In this document: positions 53,495-61,851 of the stretch, piece after piece
Position numbering within the stretch: position 1 is the first letter of the stretch
Layout: each line of letters opens with the position of its first letter
Assembly (NCBI GenBank): GCA_035448545.1
Contig: DAOTJE010000006.1
Location: forward strand, 1-64,000
Reading direction: 5' to 3'
DNA length: 64,000 bases
Source: Anaerobaca sp035448545
GTDB lineage: Bacteria; Planctomycetota; Phycisphaerae; Sedimentisphaerales; Anaerobacaceae
Position numbers and translations under genes: made by a program
The notes under the pieces: model-generated
Database searches by the model: none
What the model saw: the letters and a program-made list of their open reading frames with translations, nothing else
Told to the model about the DNA's origin: nothing

Positions 53495-54103
53495 CGCGTT
53501 CGAGCCTTTCCTGCGATGGGCGCGTGCCTGCTCATCGGCTTGCTCACTGCTATACTGCTATCGAGTTGCAGCCGGCAGTGTGGCGGGCCGTGCACGCCGC
53601 AAAGCCCCTGGCAGTCCCCCACGATGCAGGCAACGCGCTCGCTGCTGCTGGTCAACACGGCGGAGCTGCGAATCCTTCGGATCGACGGCCGCAACGTCCG
53701 CGCCTCGTGCATCGGCCGCGGCGGCGTCTGCGAGCACCACATCCGCCCGGGCGAGCACGAGTTGACGGCATCGTTTCACTATGCCGCGCGCGTCGGTGCC
53801 GGCCTGATCGGCGAGGCGTATGGCCGCCCGCTGAAGCTCAAGCACGTGTTCCTGCCGGGACATGAATACGTCGCGATCTACCGCGAGCATCCGTATCCGA
53901 AGGTGGAGGCCGCCACGGTCGCGCAGGCGGTGGCCGGAACGGTTTTGCAGCCTTACGAAGGCACCTGGTCGATGCGAATCGTCGATCTGGCCGATGCGGA
54001 GGCGGACAGCGAGCGCGAAGTGCAGCAGGCCCGGCTCTACAGCGCGCTGATCCGCGCATCGGCCCGCGCTACAGAGCAGGGTGCCTCACCGAGTGCCTTC
54101 TGA
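53492..54103 (+). CDS. Tandem lipoprotein, paralogue 2
   Basis: This 203-residue paralogue of the previous gene has a lipobox-like LSSC after MGACLLIGLLTAILLSSC. It shares SPWQSPT, TRSLLLVNTAELRILRIDG and EYVAIYREH with its neighbour, but its C-terminal third diverges. The last 18 bp overlap the end of a convergent gene. The function is unknown. Confidence 0.8.
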   Translation: MRVRAFPAMGACLLIGLLTAILLSSCSRQCGGPCTPQSPWQSPTMQATRSLLLVNTAELRILRIDGRNVRASCIGRGGVCEHHIRPGEHELTASFHYAARVGAGLIGEAYGRPLKLKHVFLPGHEYVAIYREHPYPKVEAATVAQAVAGTVLQPYEGTWSMRIVDLADAEADSEREVQQARLYSALIRASARATEQGASPSAF

Positions 54104-54628
54104 CCGACCTGCCCGCAGGAGAACCACCGCGCCGAAGGCGAGTAATGCGGCAGTCGCCGATTCGGGAATCGGCTGAGCCCCTTGCCGACCACATCGGACG
54201 GGCGCCGGCAGCCAAAACACGTCAGGCCAGACCCCGTGACCCCACCGCCATTCGTAGCCAGGCGGCCCGCCCAACAGGTTGTACTGTGTCACATCGAGGA
54301 ACCGATAGTGCTGCCGGTCGAGATACACGTACCACCATCGGTCCAATTCGTCCCCGGCCCAGTCAATCGCGCCGGCACAGCCGGTCCTGTCTGGGTCATC
54401 AGGCACCGTCAGAAGGCAGGCAAAGCCTTCCGGCGGTTGAGCTTCAGGCAGATCGAGCCAGACGAGTCGCCAATCGCAGAAGAAGTCATGCGAACGGCAA
54501 TTCTGCTCCCAGCGCGGGTGCGTCTCCTCCGGCCGCTTGAACATCTCGATATCGACGCCGCACAACTCTGCCCGGCCGGCGCCCGCTGCCGCGACCGCGA
54601 TGAAGACAACGACCGTAATCCTCCACAT
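54086..54628 (-). CDS. Secreted protein with PEP-CTERM-like sorting end
   Basis: From the ATG at 54628 (GGAGG before it) the product is 180 residues. A signal peptide (RITVVVFIAVAAAGAGRA) is followed by a cysteine-containing domain of unknown fold. The C-terminus has PIPESATAALLAFGAVVLLR, a PEP-like motif, a hydrophobic segment and basic residues. That matches PEP-CTERM sorting, although the final basic cluster is short. It is probably surface-bound after processing by an exosortase encoded elsewhere. Confidence 0.75.
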   Translation of the reverse strand: MWRITVVVFIAVAAAGAGRAELCGVDIEMFKRPEETHPRWEQNCRSHDFFCDWRLVWLDLPEAQPPEGFACLLTVPDDPDRTGCAGAIDWAGDELDRWWYVYLDRQHYRFLDVTQYNLLGGPPGYEWRWGHGVWPDVFWLPAPVRCGRQGAQPIPESATAALLAFGAVVLLRAGRSEGTR

Positions 54629-54762
54629 CGGCGTCCTCCTTGACACGCAACTGCCTGCCTTCCGTGCACCGCTTGCCGCTGCCACCCGTCACATCCCGCC
54701 ATCCCCCAACGCCAACGGCGTTTGAGGCTGCCGCACCCGCGCGCCGCCGATCGGCGCATCGG

Positions 54763-55452
54763 TCAGGTGGCGTTTGCGAGGCGGCGTTTACACTCGTCGA
54801 GGATCTCGGCGGTGCGGGTGGCGCCGACGCGGGTGACGCCGACCGCGCGGACCTCCAGCAACGTGTCCAGGTCGCGGACGCCTCCGGCGGCTTTGACTTG
54901 CACGCGAGCGGGGCAGTGGGCCCGCATCAGCTTCAGGTCCTCGATGGTCGCGCCGCCCGTGCCGTAGCCGGTCGAGGTTTTGACCCAGTCGGCGCCGAGC
55001 GCGGTGCAGATCTCGCAGAGCCGGACCTTCTGATCGACGTTCAGATAGCAGTTCTCGAAGATGACCTTGACCTTCTGACCGTGCCTGTGGGTCAGGTCGA
55101 TCACCGCGCCGAGATCGCTGCGGACATAGTCCCAGTCGCCGCTGAGGACCTTGCTGATGTTGACGACCATGTCCAGTTCCTGGCCGCCGTCGCGAAGGGC
55201 CTGTTCTGCTTCGGCCGCCTTGATCGCGGTGGTGTGCCCGCCGTGCGGAAAGCCGATCGTCGTGCTGGCCGCGATCGCGCTGCCCTGGAGGATCTCCGCA
55301 CACCGCTTGAGGTAGTACGGCAGGATGCAGACGCCGGCAACGTCGTATTCGAGGGCCAGCCGGCACCCCTGTTCGAGCTGCCGATCCGTCAGCGTGGGAT
55401 TCAGCAGCGAATGGTCGATCATCTTGGCGATGTCGCTGTATGTGTAATCCAT
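54763..55452 (-). CDS. deoC: Deoxyribose-phosphate aldolase
   Basis: The ATG at 55452 (AGGAG before it) gives 229 residues. The Schiff-base lysine is in ADWVKTSTGYGTGGATIEDL, with the proton-relay Lys in QKVKVIFENCYL and the conserved ASTTIGFPHGG. It cleaves deoxyribose-5-phosphate to acetaldehyde and glyceraldehyde-3-phosphate. It is last in the minus-strand run, 55 bp after the PTPS-like gene. Confidence 0.95.
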   Translation of the reverse strand: MDYTYSDIAKMIDHSLLNPTLTDRQLEQGCRLALEYDVAGVCILPYYLKRCAEILQGSAIAASTTIGFPHGGHTTAIKAAEAEQALRDGGQELDMVVNISKVLSGDWDYVRSDLGAVIDLTHRHGQKVKVIFENCYLNVDQKVRLCEICTALGADWVKTSTGYGTGGATIEDLKLMRAHCPARVQVKAAGGVRDLDTLLEVRAVGVTRVGATRTAEILDECKRRLANAT

Positions 55453-55507
55453 GGTGGCTCCTGCGTGTGACCGCCGACGGCGGCATCCTCGACGCGGTCG
55501 GTCCTTG

Positions 55508-56305
55508 TCAGCCGCAGCACGTACAGTACGTCCGGTCCGATTCCCAAACGGTGACGCTGTGCAGCTGTGCCGGATCGAACTTGCCCACCAGACGGCGCCA
55601 CGCGAAGGCCGCCAGGTTCTCGACCGTCGGGATCGCCTCGCGAAACTCGTCGAGGTCGGCATTGAGGTTCTTGTGGTCCAGCAGCGAGATCAGCTCCGTC
55701 TCAACGGTCTGCTGGAACCGGCCGGTCTCGAACCCGGCCGCATCGGCAGCCATCGACACCGTGACATCAACGATGTAGTTGTGCCCATGTCCGGTGGGGT
55801 GGGCGCACTTGCCGAACACCTCGAAGTTGCGTTGCTCACTGAAGGCGTCGTTCCAGAGCTTGTGCATCGCCGCGAATTCGAACTTCTCGCTGAAGCGCAG
55901 TACGTGCGGCTCGCAGGCATCCATCGTCAGTCTCCTGTATGGATTGAGGTTGAGAATCAGCCGGTCCACCTCGGCGACGCCGAATCGGCCCGTCAACTGC
56001 TGGCGCGCCTGCGTGAGCATCTGGCCGACGCGGTCCAGACCGATCGGACAGCCACGCCGGTACCGTTCCCGAACACCCTGCGCGAAAACGGGCACCGCAA
56101 ACTGCCGCGCGATCCGGTCCATGTCCATGACGTTGACGACGAAACCGGTGTCGGGCGCGACCGGACCGACGAGCTCGATCGTCAATTCCAGGAACAGGGC
56201 CAGACCCTCGCCGGCAGGCCTGGACGCGTAGGCATTGGCGCCGGGATGGTCCTGATCGCGAAACGGATTGATCGAGAATCGGACCTGGCGGGCCAGCCGC
56301 ACCAT
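55508..56305 (-). CDS. 6-pyruvoyl-tetrahydropterin synthase-like protein, apparent domain duplication
   Basis: This 265-residue protein is about twice the usual PTPS/QueD length. The C-terminal half (about 133-265) is complete: zinc ligands H148, H173 and H175 (HKLWND, HPTGHGHNY), catalytic C167 in FGKC, D210-H211 in DHKNLN and E255 in TVWE. The N-terminal half shows the same strand pattern (LTIELVGPVAPDTGFVVNVM) but lacks the His and Cys residues, so it looks like a decayed or structural copy. It lies 11 bp after folE, so both should act on GTP-derived dihydroneopterin triphosphate. Confidence 0.85.
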   Translation of the reverse strand: MVRLARQVRFSINPFRDQDHPGANAYASRPAGEGLALFLELTIELVGPVAPDTGFVVNVMDMDRIARQFAVPVFAQGVRERYRRGCPIGLDRVGQMLTQARQQLTGRFGVAEVDRLILNLNPYRRLTMDACEPHVLRFSEKFEFAAMHKLWNDAFSEQRNFEVFGKCAHPTGHGHNYIVDVTVSMAADAAGFETGRFQQTVETELISLLDHKNLNADLDEFREAIPTVENLAAFAWRRLVGKFDPAQLHSVTVWESDRTYCTCCG

Positions 56306-56316
56306 GAGATGCCCCC

Positions 56317-56901
56317 TTACACCGAGCCCTGGTGCATCAGGCTCAGTACCTCGTTGCGGCTGCGGGCGTCCCGCTTGAAGATGCCTCGCAGCGCCGAGGT
56401 CACCATGAGCGAGCCGGGCTTCTTGATACCGCGAATCGTCATGCAGCTGTGCGAAGCCTGGAGCACGACCGCCACGCCCTGTGGCTTGAGGTTCTGCATG
56501 AGGAAGTCGGCGATCTGGCCCGTCAGCCGCTCCTGCGTGTGGAGGCGATGTGCGTAGCAGTCGACGATCCGCGCCAGCTTGCTGACGCCCAGCACCTTGC
56601 CCGTCGGCAGATACGCGACGTGGGCCTTGCCGATGAAGGGCAGCAGGTGGTGCTCGCAGAGCGAGTAGAACGGAATGTCGCGCAGCAGGACAATCTCGTC
56701 GTACTCCTCCGTGAACACGCTGCGAAGATGCACGTTCGGGTCTTCGTACATCCCGCCCAGTAGTTCCGCGTACATTCGCGCCACCCGCTCCGGGGTCTTC
56801 TGGAGCCCTTCGCGATCCACGTCCTCACCGATCGCCAGCAGGATTTCACGCACCGCCTTGCGGATGCGCTCCTGGTCCACCTTCCGTCTTCGCGCTGCCA
56901 T
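56317..56901 (-). CDS. folE: GTP cyclohydrolase I
   Basis: The ATG at 56901 gives 194 residues, and an in-frame GTG 9 bp upstream is an alternative. The zinc and substrate residues are present: CEHHLLPF, the QERLTGQIADFL block and SHSCMTIRG. The enzyme makes dihydroneopterin triphosphate for folate or 7-deazaguanine pathways. The PTPS-like gene follows directly, and pepA precedes it by 22 bp. Confidence 0.95.
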   Translation of the reverse strand: MAARRRKVDQERIRKAVREILLAIGEDVDREGLQKTPERVARMYAELLGGMYEDPNVHLRSVFTEEYDEIVLLRDIPFYSLCEHHLLPFIGKAHVAYLPTGKVLGVSKLARIVDCYAHRLHTQERLTGQIADFLMQNLKPQGVAVVLQASHSCMTIRGIKKPGSLMVTSALRGIFKRDARSRNEVLSLMHQGSV

Positions 56902-56923
56902 CGACTTCACCCGATTTCGCGAT

Positions 56924-58462
56924 CTATTTCTTTCTCGTCAGATTCATCAGATAGGTCACCAGCAGGCGCACGCCGAAGCCGGTCGAGCCCGCGCTGGCGT
57001 ACTCGGTCGCTTTCTGGAGGATGTCCATTCCGGCGATGTCCAGATGCGCCCACATCGTCTCGCCGACGAACTGCCTCAGGAAGGCGGCGGCCGTGCAGGC
57101 GCCGCCCCACCGGCCGCCCGTGTTGCGCAGGTCGGCGATCTTGCTTTTCATCTCGTCGGCGTACTCGTCGTCGCTGGGCAGGTGCCATACATTCTCTCCG
57201 CTTTCCTCGGCCGCCCGGCGCAGTTGTGCGATCAGTTCGTCGTTGTTGCCCATCAGGCCCGCTTTGTACGTGCCCAGCGCCACCATGCACGCGCCGGTCA
57301 GTGTCGCGATGTCGATGATCGTCTCGAACTTCTGCCTGGCGGCATAGGCCAGAGCATCGCAGAGGATCATCCGTCCTTCTGCGTCGGTGTTGAGGATTTC
57401 GACGGTCTTGCCGCTGTACGTGGTGATGATGTCGCCGGGCCGGTAGCTCGACCCGCTCGGCAGGTTCTCCGCCGAGGGGATCAGACCCCACACGTGCACC
57501 GGCAGGCCGAGCTCGGCCACCGACTTCATCGCCGCCAGGACCGCGATCCCGCCGCTCTTGTCCAGTTTCATCTGGTCCATGTCCGCCGACGGCTTGATGC
57601 TGATCCCGCCGGAATCGAACGTGATCGCCTTGCCCACCAGCGCCACGCGAGGCAGACCCTTGGCCGGCTTCTTCGGCGGGGTATACCGGAGAACGATCAG
57701 CCTCGGCTCGCTCCTCGATCCGGCTCCGACCGCCAGAATCCCGCCCATCTTCTTGGCCTTGAGCTGCCTGGCGTCAAAAACGGTGCAACGGAGCCCGCGG
57801 GTCGCGCGGGCCACTTCCATCGCCGTTTTCGCCAGCGCCGGCGGGTTGATCACATTGCCCGGGCGGTTGGCGAGGGTTCTGGCATAGCTCTGAGCCCGGC
57901 CGACGACCGCGCCGGCGCCGAGCCCCTGGTTCAGTGACTTGAGCCGCCCGGCGTCGGCGTCCACTACCTCGACCTTCAACGCGCTGCGCCGCCCGTTCTG
58001 GTTGTCCGTCACGTACTCGTCGTAGCGATAGCTGCCGAAGTACGCACCTTCGGCCGTCGCTTGGCCCATCGCAGCGATATCGAGCTTGCCTTGCGCCGCC
58101 AGGTGTACGGCCAACGACAGCGTCGGGAGCTTCATATTGACCGCCTGGTTGGCGGCCGTGGCCGCCGCCTTGCGAATCGTGTCGAGCGTCGCCTTCTTCT
58201 GCTCGCCCAGTCCGATCAGCATCACGCGCCGCGCCGGAATCTTGCCATCGCTGTAGATCAGCGAGCTGGTTCCGGCCTTGCCGACAAAGTCGCCCAGCTT
58301 GGTCACGCGGCTGATCGCGCCGCCCAGTTTCTCGTCCAGCGCCTTGACGTCTCTGTCCACGCCCGCCGCATCGGCAAACCGTCCCAGCACCAGCAGGTCC
58401 GTCTTGCACTGGGCCAACCCGACCTTCCGCGCTTTGATCTCCACCGCAATGATCTGCTTCAT
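56924..58462 (-). CDS. pepA: Leucyl aminopeptidase (M17)
   Basis: This 512-residue enzyme has the M17 metal and catalytic motifs: VGKAITFDSGGISIKPSADM, KLDKSGG and NTDAEGRMILCDALAYA. An N-terminal macro-like domain precedes the catalytic one (from about residue 185). It releases N-terminal amino acids in the cytoplasm and may also bind DNA. It is separated from prfB by 61 bp that contain a dispersed repeat-like stretch. Confidence 0.93.
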   Translation of the reverse strand: MKQIIAVEIKARKVGLAQCKTDLLVLGRFADAAGVDRDVKALDEKLGGAISRVTKLGDFVGKAGTSSLIYSDGKIPARRVMLIGLGEQKKATLDTIRKAAATAANQAVNMKLPTLSLAVHLAAQGKLDIAAMGQATAEGAYFGSYRYDEYVTDNQNGRRSALKVEVVDADAGRLKSLNQGLGAGAVVGRAQSYARTLANRPGNVINPPALAKTAMEVARATRGLRCTVFDARQLKAKKMGGILAVGAGSRSEPRLIVLRYTPPKKPAKGLPRVALVGKAITFDSGGISIKPSADMDQMKLDKSGGIAVLAAMKSVAELGLPVHVWGLIPSAENLPSGSSYRPGDIITTYSGKTVEILNTDAEGRMILCDALAYAARQKFETIIDIATLTGACMVALGTYKAGLMGNNDELIAQLRRAAEESGENVWHLPSDDEYADEMKSKIADLRNTGGRWGGACTAAAFLRQFVGETMWAHLDIAGMDILQKATEYASAGSTGFGVRLLVTYLMNLTRKK

Positions 58463-58523
58463 CAGTTTCTCACCGTATCAGGAGCATTCCATTTCGCTCT
58501 CTGCATTTTGATTCTTGATTTTC

Positions 58524-59643
58524 CTATGCGCTCTTCGCTCTGTCCTTGGCCCGATAGTGCAGGTAGCTCTCGATGAACGCATCGAGGTCGCCGTCAAGCA
58601 CGGCATCCACGTTGCCCGTCTGGTAGTCCGTGCGATGGTCTTTGACCATCTGATACGGCTGCAGCACGTAGCTGCGGATCTGGTTGCCCCAGGCGATCTC
58701 GCCCTTGTCGCCGTACAGCTTGGCCAACTCCGCGTCGCGCTTTTGCTGTTCGAGCATGTAGAGCCGGCTCTTGAGCACTGCCATGGCCCGCGCCTTGTTC
58801 TTGTGCTGGCTCCGCTCGTTCTGGCACTGCACGACCAGACCGGTGGGCAGGTGCGTGATGCGAACCGCCGAACTGACCTTGTTGACGTGCTGGCCGCCGG
58901 CCCCGCCGGCACGATAGGTATCGATGCGCAGATCGTCTTCGTTGATCTCGACCTGGATGTCGTCCTCGAACTCGGGCAGGCAGTCGACCGCCGCGAAGCT
59001 TGTGTGCCGGCGCTTCTGCGAGTCGAACGGACTGATGCGCACGAGCCGATGGACACCAACCTCGCACGAGAGTTTTCCGAACGCGAACGGGCCGATCACG
59101 CGCAGCGTCACCGAGCGGATTCCGGCCTCTTCGCCGGGCACGAGGTCCAGTTCTTCATACTTGAACCGGCTCGCGTCGAAGTAACGGGTGTACATCCGCA
59201 GCAGCATGTTGGCCCAGTCGCAGCTCTCGGTGCCCCCTGCTCCGGCGTGAATGCTCAGGAAGCAGTTCTTCGTGTCCTCCGGACGCGACAGCAGGCCCGC
59301 CAGCTCGATCTGTTCGCAGCGGCGCAGCAGCGCGCCGAGGTCCTCCTCCAGTTGCTCCAGCTCGTCGCCGTCCTGTTCCTCAGCCGCGAGTTGATACAGC
59401 TCGCTCAGGTCCGCCACCTCCCGCTGCAACTCCTCGACCGGCTCGACCACGGCCTTCAGCGCGCTGAGCTGGCTGGTCACCCGCTGTGCGGCCTCGGGGT
59501 TGTCCCAGAAGCCCTGGCGGGACATCTGCTGTGTCAACTGATCCAGTTGCGCCCTCTTGCCGGGCAAGTCAAAGCCAGTCCCGAATCTTCACGACTCGGG
59601 CCTCCAGGTTGCCGATCGCGCCCTTCAGTTCGGCTATCTCCAT
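58524..59643 (-). CDS. prfB: Peptide chain release factor 2, expressed through a +1 frameshift
   Basis: The gene is split by an in-frame TGA. The first 24 codons run from the ATG at 59643 (MEIAELKGAIGNLEARVVKI, then RDWL) to TGA at 59571-59569. The second frame gives Asp from the shifted codon and 347 further residues, so the product is about 372 residues, close to E. coli RF2 (365). The GGQ motif is in GAGGQHVNK and the recognition region in the middle. The layout of CTT TGA C is the known autoregulatory frameshift site, where RF2 shortage favours the shift. Confidence 0.93.
59568..59574 (-). promoter_or_regulatory. Programmed frameshift site CTTTGAC
   Basis: CTT (59574-59572) is followed by the TGA stop and C, the known slippery site of prfB. 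The upstream GGGACTGG offers only weak pairing to the anti-Shine-Dalgarno, where E. coli has AGGGGG, so the stimulating element is reduced here. Confidence 0.85.
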
Positions 59644-59675
59644 AGAACCTCCCAACAGGTCTTCTCAGGTTCGTA

Positions 59676-59697
59676 GTGTGCCCGTGAGGGCATCGAA
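59676..59697 (+). repeat. Partial GTGTGC-family repeat
   Basis: GTGTGCCCGTGAGGGCATCG is close to the start of the copies at 10701 and 49162. The rest of the element is absent. It lies upstream of prfB. Confidence 0.5.
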
Positions 59698-59834
59698 CCA
59701 ACAGCGAATCCACATTCGACAGGACCTTATACCACACCCACGCCCCAAGTACAACGAATCCCCCATTTGGCGGTGCATGGTCATGGGTGGCAGTTGCTCT
59801 CTCACTCGCCAGACGGAACGCTCTTGCCCTCTTC

Positions 59835-59861
59835 TGTCATGCTGAGCGAAGTCGAAGCATC
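59835..59861. repeat. Dispersed repeat, TGCTGAGCGAAGTCGAAGCA core
   Basis: This is the widespread short element whose translations read MLSEVEAS or CHAERSRSI in many predicted proteins. A degenerate relative, CGGGGTGACAAAG and CAGGGTGACAACG, is at 61719-61765. It lies between prfB and a hypothetical gene. Confidence 0.65.
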
Positions 59862-59908
59862 CGGCCAGAGACGTGGCACATCCCACGTCCCGCGTCGTGC
59901 GTATCGTG

Positions 59909-60370
59909 TCAGCCTCTCGCGCCATCGACAGCGAAGGTTCTATTACCGTCGCGGTGGCGGACGACGAGAACGGTGTCCTCGATCCGGACCCCGTTCCGGT
60001 AGATCAGCACGACCGGACACTGGGTTGTCTGGACGTCCGAGATGGAGCCTTCTTTCCGGGGCTCGAAGTGGATGTCCTCACAGGCGAATTCCATTTCGAC
60101 GATCTGGTCAAAGCGGTTCTTGCCCAGGCCGAACAGCTCATCGAGGAACTGCCGGCGGTCGCCGCCCAATAGTCCCTCGAGCTGCTCGCGTCGATACGCC
60201 GGATCGATGTACCTCTTTAGAACAAGCTTCTCGTCGCGGTCCAGCACCGCCCGCCGGAACCCCTCCAGAAACACCCGCACATCGTCCGACGCATACGCCC
60301 GCTCGCCCCCCCGCCGCCCCCCCGCCAGTAATACAACAATAGGAGCCTCGACTTCAGAGCATCCACCCAC
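59909..60370 (-). CDS. Hypothetical protein, start uncertain
   Basis: The downstream part is coding in character (RVFLEGFRRAVLDRDEKLVL; EQLEGLLGGDRRQFLDELFG; FACEDIHFEPRKEGS). The start is not settled. A GTG at 60370 gives 153 residues (VGGCSEVEAPIVVLLAGG) and would make a poor signal peptide. Two runs of seven G on the minus strand (top-strand C-runs within 60305-60323) lie near the start, so the real N-terminus may be in another frame through a sequencing error or phase variation. No family is recognised. Confidence 0.5.
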   Translation of the reverse strand: MGGCSEVEAPIVVLLAGGRRGGERAYASDDVRVFLEGFRRAVLDRDEKLVLKRYIDPAYRREQLEGLLGGDRRQFLDELFGLGKNRFDQIVEMEFACEDIHFEPRKEGSISDVQTTQCPVVLIYRNGVRIEDTVLVVRHRDGNRTFAVDGARG

Positions 60371-60538
60371 CCGTGAGGCCCCTGCACCTGCCAGAGAACG
60401 GTCAGCGCACGCAAACCCGGCGAAAATCCGGCATGGGGCTCCTCCGCGTTTGAGGATTCGTGTTGTGGTGACTTCTCGACTTGATAGTGGCGCGTCGGTC
60501 GGAGGGCACGGTGGTGTTCGTAGCATGCAAAACGCGTG

Positions 60539-60561
60539 CGATTTCGTACCAAACACGCAAC
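60539..60561 (+). repeat. Direct repeat unit 1 (TTCGTACCAAAC)
   Basis: The unit CGATTTCGTACCAAACACGC, with AAC following, recurs about 110 bp downstream with extra T residues and two changes. Confidence 0.6.
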
Positions 60562-60649
60562 AGGCAAACGACAAAGTGCGCGTGACATGCAGATTTTTTT
60601 TATTCGTTGGTCGGGCTGGACTTATGGCGGTCGGGGGCTCGAAAAGTGG

Positions 60650-60675
60650 CGATTTTTTCGTACCAAACGTGCAAC
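60650..60675 (+). repeat. Direct repeat unit 2 (TTCGTACCAAAC)
   Basis: CGATTTTTTCGTACCAAACG and TGCAAC match unit 1 apart from an expanded T-run and one substitution in the last part. Confidence 0.6.
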
Positions 60676-60765
60676 ACCAGCCCATTGTAGAGGCGGGCCT
60701 CAGTCGCCGGCTCGCCTGGTCGTGATGAGATTTTGGACCGGCGGCAATGCATGAAAGGAAGCGAC

Positions 60766-61542
60766 ATGGCGAACAGCACGAAACCGCGAACGCGACGCCA
60801 GCGACAGAGGCGCGACGAGAGGCCGCGATGCAACGGCACCTGCGCCGACTGCGTGTACCTGCTGGAGCCGAAGCGGCTGGTGGACTTCCACGAGGGGCCG
60901 GACGGGCCGCTGATCCTGCCCATCTGCGCGCACCACGCCGAGAGTCCCGGCGAGCTGCGGGAGGTGCACCCGGCCCAGTGCTGCGCGAACTTCCGCGCGA
61001 GACGCAAGCCGCCCGAGCGGGTCGAAGTCCAGCAGGACGAGCAGAGCGACGTGCGCTTCATCCCGCTGACGCTGCGGATGGTGGCGATTGTTGGCGCCGC
61101 CGACTACGAGTGGCTCAGTCAGTACCGATGGTTCGCCAAGGGCATGGACGGCAAGTACTACGCCGGACGCGCTGAACGCGGCGAGATGATCATGATGCAC
61201 CGCGAGATCATGAAGCCACCGCCCGGCATGGTCGTCGATCACATCGACGGCAACTCCCTCAACAACCGGCGCAGCAACCTGCGGATCTGCACGCCGGGAC
61301 AGAACAATCACAACCGGCAATTCAGGGGCAACTGGTCGGGCTTCGCGGGGGTCTACCCCTATGGCAAGCGATGGAAGGCCCTTATCGCGCACAAAGGCGA
61401 GCAGATCATGATCGGTGCCTTCGACGATAAGGTCGAAGCCGCCAAGGCCCGCGACCGCAAGGCTCTCGAATTGTACGGCAGGTTCGCCTGCCTGAACTTC
61501 CCCGACGACAAATCAAACAGCAAGGAGCAAACAGCAGGATGA
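60766..61542 (+). CDS. HNH endonuclease-like protein with N-terminal Cys/His module and AP2-like end
   Basis: The ATG at 60766 (AAGGA before it) gives 258 residues. The N-terminus has C22, C26, C29, C54, H56, H57, C72 and C73, which could bind zinc. The HNH motif follows, with H145 in MMHREIMK, H159 in VVDHIDG and N in NSLNNRRSNLR. The C-terminus (GFAGVYPYGKRWKALIAHKG; EAAKARDRKALELYGRFACL) looks like the AP2-type DNA-binding domain of free-standing homing endonucleases. The Cys/His module resembles the small protein at 38841. It may be a selfish gene or may have been reused. Confidence 0.75.
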   Translation: MANSTKPRTRRQRQRRDERPRCNGTCADCVYLLEPKRLVDFHEGPDGPLILPICAHHAESPGELREVHPAQCCANFRARRKPPERVEVQQDEQSDVRFIPLTLRMVAIVGAADYEWLSQYRWFAKGMDGKYYAGRAERGEMIMMHREIMKPPPGMVVDHIDGNSLNNRRSNLRICTPGQNNHNRQFRGNWSGFAGVYPYGKRWKALIAHKGEQIMIGAFDDKVEAAKARDRKALELYGRFACLNFPDDKSNSKEQTAG

Positions 61543-61851
61543 CAAGGCAGAGTGCAAACAGGCCGGAGGCGGTAGGCTGTAGACCGCAGGGACACATGAC
61601 AACGGGTGGCAGCCTCAAGCCGAAGCGTAACGGAGGCTTGGGGATGGCGAGCGAGGGACGCTTGCGTCTGACACAGGACATGGGCGCGCAACGTCTCTGG
61701 CCGGACCCCTCGGCTGCGCTCGGGGTGACAAAGGGGGCAGTGCCCCGCTCAGGGTGACAACGAAGGAAGGCACTGCGAGGCCTTAACCCAATAGGCAACA
61801 CGCGCGACGAACTCGCCTTTTTGCTGTCGAAAACGGGCTTTCGGGCTTAGA
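61543..61851. other. Non-coding interval of 309 bp
   Basis: No gene or thiamin riboswitch is seen. It contains a degenerate short element (CGGGGTGACAAAG at 61720, CAGGGTGACAACG at 61750). Confidence 0.45.

Larger units (their letters stand above)
60371..60765. other. Non-coding interval of 395 bp with direct repeats
   Basis: No gene is convincing. Two imperfect direct repeats (CGATTTCGTACCAAACACGC at 60539 and CGATTTTTTCGTACCAAACG at 60650) share TTCGTACCAAAC and a GCAAC end. An eight-T run lies near 60594. Confidence 0.5.

Noticed and set aside
61543..61851. Thiamin pyrophosphate riboswitch before thiE
   Set aside because: The expected CTGAGA and the paired conserved elements are absent.
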